A stretch of DNA of 64,000 bases, taken from Ceratobasidium sp. AG-K. Taxonomy: Eukaryota; Basidiomycota; Agaricomycetes; Cantharellales; Ceratobasidiaceae. A program made the position numbers and the translations under genes. Location: positions 4,464,001 through 4,528,000 of the forward strand of contig JAWNGF010000004.1 in assembly GCA_037039685.1 (NCBI GenBank). The letters are read 5' to 3'. How positions within the stretch are numbered: position 1 is the stretch's first letter; every line of letters starts with the position of its first letter. The notes under the pieces are model-generated. The model saw only the letters and a list, made by a program, of their open reading frames with translations, was not told the origin of the DNA and made no database searches. Of this stretch, positions 61,689 through 64,000 are shown in pieces.

Positions 61689-63059
61689 ATGTCAAGAGCC
61701 CCATCACCAAGTCAAGGAGGGTTCACTCAAATTCCTGAAACATCTCCACCCAATGTAGTAGCACACGCAATCAATGCTCTAATAGATGAGGTGCAAAAGA
61801 TAAATGGCCACATCAATGCTTTAAATAGCATCACCACTACCCTAGAATAAGGAATTGACAACTCCGTTGCGGACATAATGGCAATTCAAAACCAAACCTC
61901 ACAGATTGCACCTCTTCACCAATTAATGAACACGGTGTCTCAATCACTAGCAAACCTGGGAGCAACACCCTCCACTACCACATCAACAACTACCCCAGGA
62001 TACAAACTCAAAACACATCCCCCAGAGGAATTCTCTGGAGATGTGGATAAGTTTGACAAATTTAAATCGCAATGTACGTTGTACATAAACCATACATCCC
62101 TGCAAGCAACCACAGAACAAAAAATCACCTATATCATGGGTTATTGCAAAGGGCCTGCCTACGTATGGATGCAACCTGGAATCAATGTAGATATGGCAAG
62201 AAGGGGAGCAACCAATTGGCTACATGACATGGATGAATTCTGGAACAAAATGCAAGCAAGGTTTGGCGATGTGCACCAAATTGACAGATATAGACAACTG
62301 TACAAGAAGTTGGTCCAAAAGAACTCTGTCCAAGATTACCTACGGCACTTTGTCACATATTCATCAGTACTTGGATACACTGATTGAGTACTGTGTGACG
62401 ATTTCTATGATGGTCTGAAAGATGAAATCAAGATGGCGATGGTATCACAGAACTTTAAACCCCACAAAGCAACAAGAACATTCAACCAAGTTTGCAAAAG
62501 AGCCCTGGAGATTGATTCCACAATGAATGCCATTAATGCACCCAAAAAGACCCAAAGCCTACAAACCAGTACTTCGAAACAAACTACATCCAAGGCCGCC
62601 ACAAGCACTCCAAACACCTCATTGGGTCAATGGTTCAATATAAACGATCGCGTCTTTATGTCAAAACCCACAGGGGGAGTGCAATACGGCAAAATCTCAA
62701 GCATTACCAGAAACGCTAAAGGCTGTCCAGTTCCACAAATTTTCTGGGACAATGGAACTAAAGGAAACGTCCTGTTTGGAGCAATTCAAAAGGACACCAG
62801 AACCACTACCTTCAATGTTCCTACAATCCAAACCCCCAAATCATCCACTCCCACTAAAGACCCCAATGCAATGGACCTTGATGGCAAAGGAAAGGGACCA
62901 ATGATTTGCTTCACCTGTGGTGGCAAAGGACATTCACAAGAGTCTGTCCTTCCAAGAACACAGCATCAGGATTTGAAGCCCAGATTGAAGAAATCTCTTC
63001 AGATATTGAGTTGGGAAAAGACGTCACCAAGGCTTATTAAGGAGCCAAGTACTCAGTGA
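61689..63059 (+). pseudogene. Gag of C3
   Basis: ATG 61,689. TAA near 61,847 and TGA 62,385-62,387, both shared with C1. Capsid region as in C1. The zinc knuckle CFTCGGKGHS is broken by a one-base deletion near 62,937, which shifts the frame to the stop at 63,059. GGGAAAA at 63,013-63,019 marks the original frameshift site. Confidence 0.85.
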
Positions 63060-63075
63060 TATATTAGCTGGTAAC

Positions 63076-63728
63076 ATGGATGAACTTGAAATCATGTCAA
63101 TATCAAATGAAAACCAATTATACCTTGATTTCACCGCTCATCCACTAACTATGGCTCCTGATTCTAAGTCAGTCAACAAATCAAAAAAATTCTCTGGACA
63201 AGCACTCCTTGATTGCAGAGCAACATCCTGCTTCATTAACCCTTCTCTAGCAAAAGAAGCAAACCTTCCCCTTTTTCAACATGAAAAACCCAAGACCCTG
63301 CAAGTCATAGATGGGCGGGAAGTTTTGTCTGGAAAAGTCACCCACTATTCTAAATTTAAACTTATCATGGGAACACATTCCAGCAAAATAGAATGTCACA
63401 TCACAAACATTGGAAGACATCCCATTGTACTTGGGATGTCATGGCTCAAAAAACATAATCCACAAATTAACTGGAAAAATAGAACGATTGCATACACAAG
63501 CGAGTTCTGCTCAAAAAACTGCCTAGAAGTTCCATCTATACTCCAAATTGCAGCCAAAACTACATTACCAGAGGAATACACAGAGTTTGCAGATGTATTT
63601 GATGAGTCCAGATTGGAAGAACTCCCACCTCACAGACCAACCAACATTACACTTGACCTCCTACCAGAGGCTAAATTGAAGCATGGTCCTATTTACAAAA
63701 CGTCCCCAGCTGAAGACAAAGAAATGAA
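63076..63728 (+). pseudogene. Protease and start of RT of C3, truncated
   Basis: Protease reads LLDCRATSCF: Cys for Ser/Thr as in C1, and Gly changed to Arg, which should abolish activity. It continues through IVLGMSWLKKHNPQINW to EELPPHRPTNITLD and is cut by element F at 63,728. Confidence 0.85.
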
Positions 63729-64000
63729 TGTCGTAGCATAGAGAGACAGGTCACATGACCGGATCTCACGCACGGGCGCGTCTCCTATTCCGCCCCCTAT
63801 TTCAGACTCACACCCCTATTGGGGTTTCCTCAGTTGGCTTCGTCTATCACGCTGCCCGCTGAGGTATGTTTCGTCTTTCATGTTTCTCTCATAGTACCTG
63901 TCTCACACTGTACCTTAGATACATTGTTCTGCAGGTAATACGAGTTGGCTTCGTCTATCACGCTGCCCGCTGAGATACATTGTTCTGCAGCGTTCAACAG
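63729..64000 (+). mobile_element. Element F: LTR-like start with unspliced and spliced leader copies
   Basis: Begins TGTCGTAGCA exactly where C3 breaks off, as an LTR would. A 32-bp block (63,832-63,863) is followed by a 55-bp GT...AG segment (63,864-63,918) and a 16-bp block (63,919-63,934). The same 32-bp and 16-bp blocks then occur joined without the 55 bp (63,943-63,990). The element continues outside the window; its family is unknown. Confidence 0.6.

Larger units (their letters stand above)
59962..63728 (+). mobile_element. Chromovirus C3, 5' part
   Basis: 5' LTR 59,962-60,372, PBS, leader, ORF0a, ORF0b, gag, protease. It ends abruptly at 63,728 after GAAATGAA, where C1 continues into RT, because element F begins. 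Target: gag of C2. Confidence 0.9.

Noticed and set aside
1..64000. tRNA or rRNA genes
   Set aside because: I saw no convincing tRNA or rRNA sequence on either strand by eye; a covariance-model search was not possible.

Overview
The window looks like a repeat-rich chromosome segment of a filamentous basidiomycete. Short GT-AG introns (about 47-56 nt), LTR retrotransposons with integrase chromodomains, a TPR-CHAT protein and an anillin/Bud4-like PH protein all fit an Agaricomycete such as Rhizoctonia. That genus is an inference; nothing in the window proves it.

Left part (1-23.6 kb). A fairly young Ty3/gypsy chromovirus (A1) fills 1-5,907 and is inserted inside a Tc1-like transposase whose catalytic half lies at 5,908-6,573. 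Host-like genes follow: a broken SF1 (UPF1/NFX1-type) helicase with two extra, decaying copies of its 3' exons (6.8-10.7 kb); a minus-strand Bud4/anillin-like PH gene with disruptions (11.1-14.3 kb); an unresolved minus-strand stretch (14.4-16.6 kb); a minus-strand TPR-CHAT gene with about 15 TPR units of 135 bp, 13 of them near-identical (16.6-20.4 kb); and a small hypothetical gene (22.9-23.6 kb).

Right part (23.6-64 kb). This is one deep nest of retrotransposons that started with a Ty1/copia element (D). D was hit by (i) a solo LTR of family E, itself hit by a solo LTR of family B; (ii) chromovirus A2 (28,824-55,961); and (iii) an antisense E element (from 56,661). A2 was hit by a solo C LTR (34,097-34,510), by an antisense C element C1 (35,052-47,459) that contains B1 (35,612-41,073), and by a complete B element B2 (48,705-55,849) in its 3' LTR. 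E2 was hit by C2, C2 by C3, and C3 by an unknown LTR element F. Target-site duplications (TSDs) and exact LTR lengths support most of these steps.

Shared element biology. Families A, B and C share a GGGAAAA -1 frameshift heptamer between gag and pol, and a Tf1-like self-priming arrangement: a 12-nt site 2 nt after the 5' LTR is complementary to an LTR segment mostly 33 nt after the TATA box. All four LTR families, E included, carry an inverted repeat around that presumed start site. Families A and B, and apparently E, carry an accessory ORF3 in the -1 frame of an open pol tail, just before the polypurine tract; the B versions are intact and carry two SUMO-interaction-like motifs. Family C has no ORF3 but has a coiled-coil ORF0 upstream of gag with its own CCCTTTY heptamer. 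Decay is mostly by CpG transitions, giving nearly exclusively TGA nonsense codons.
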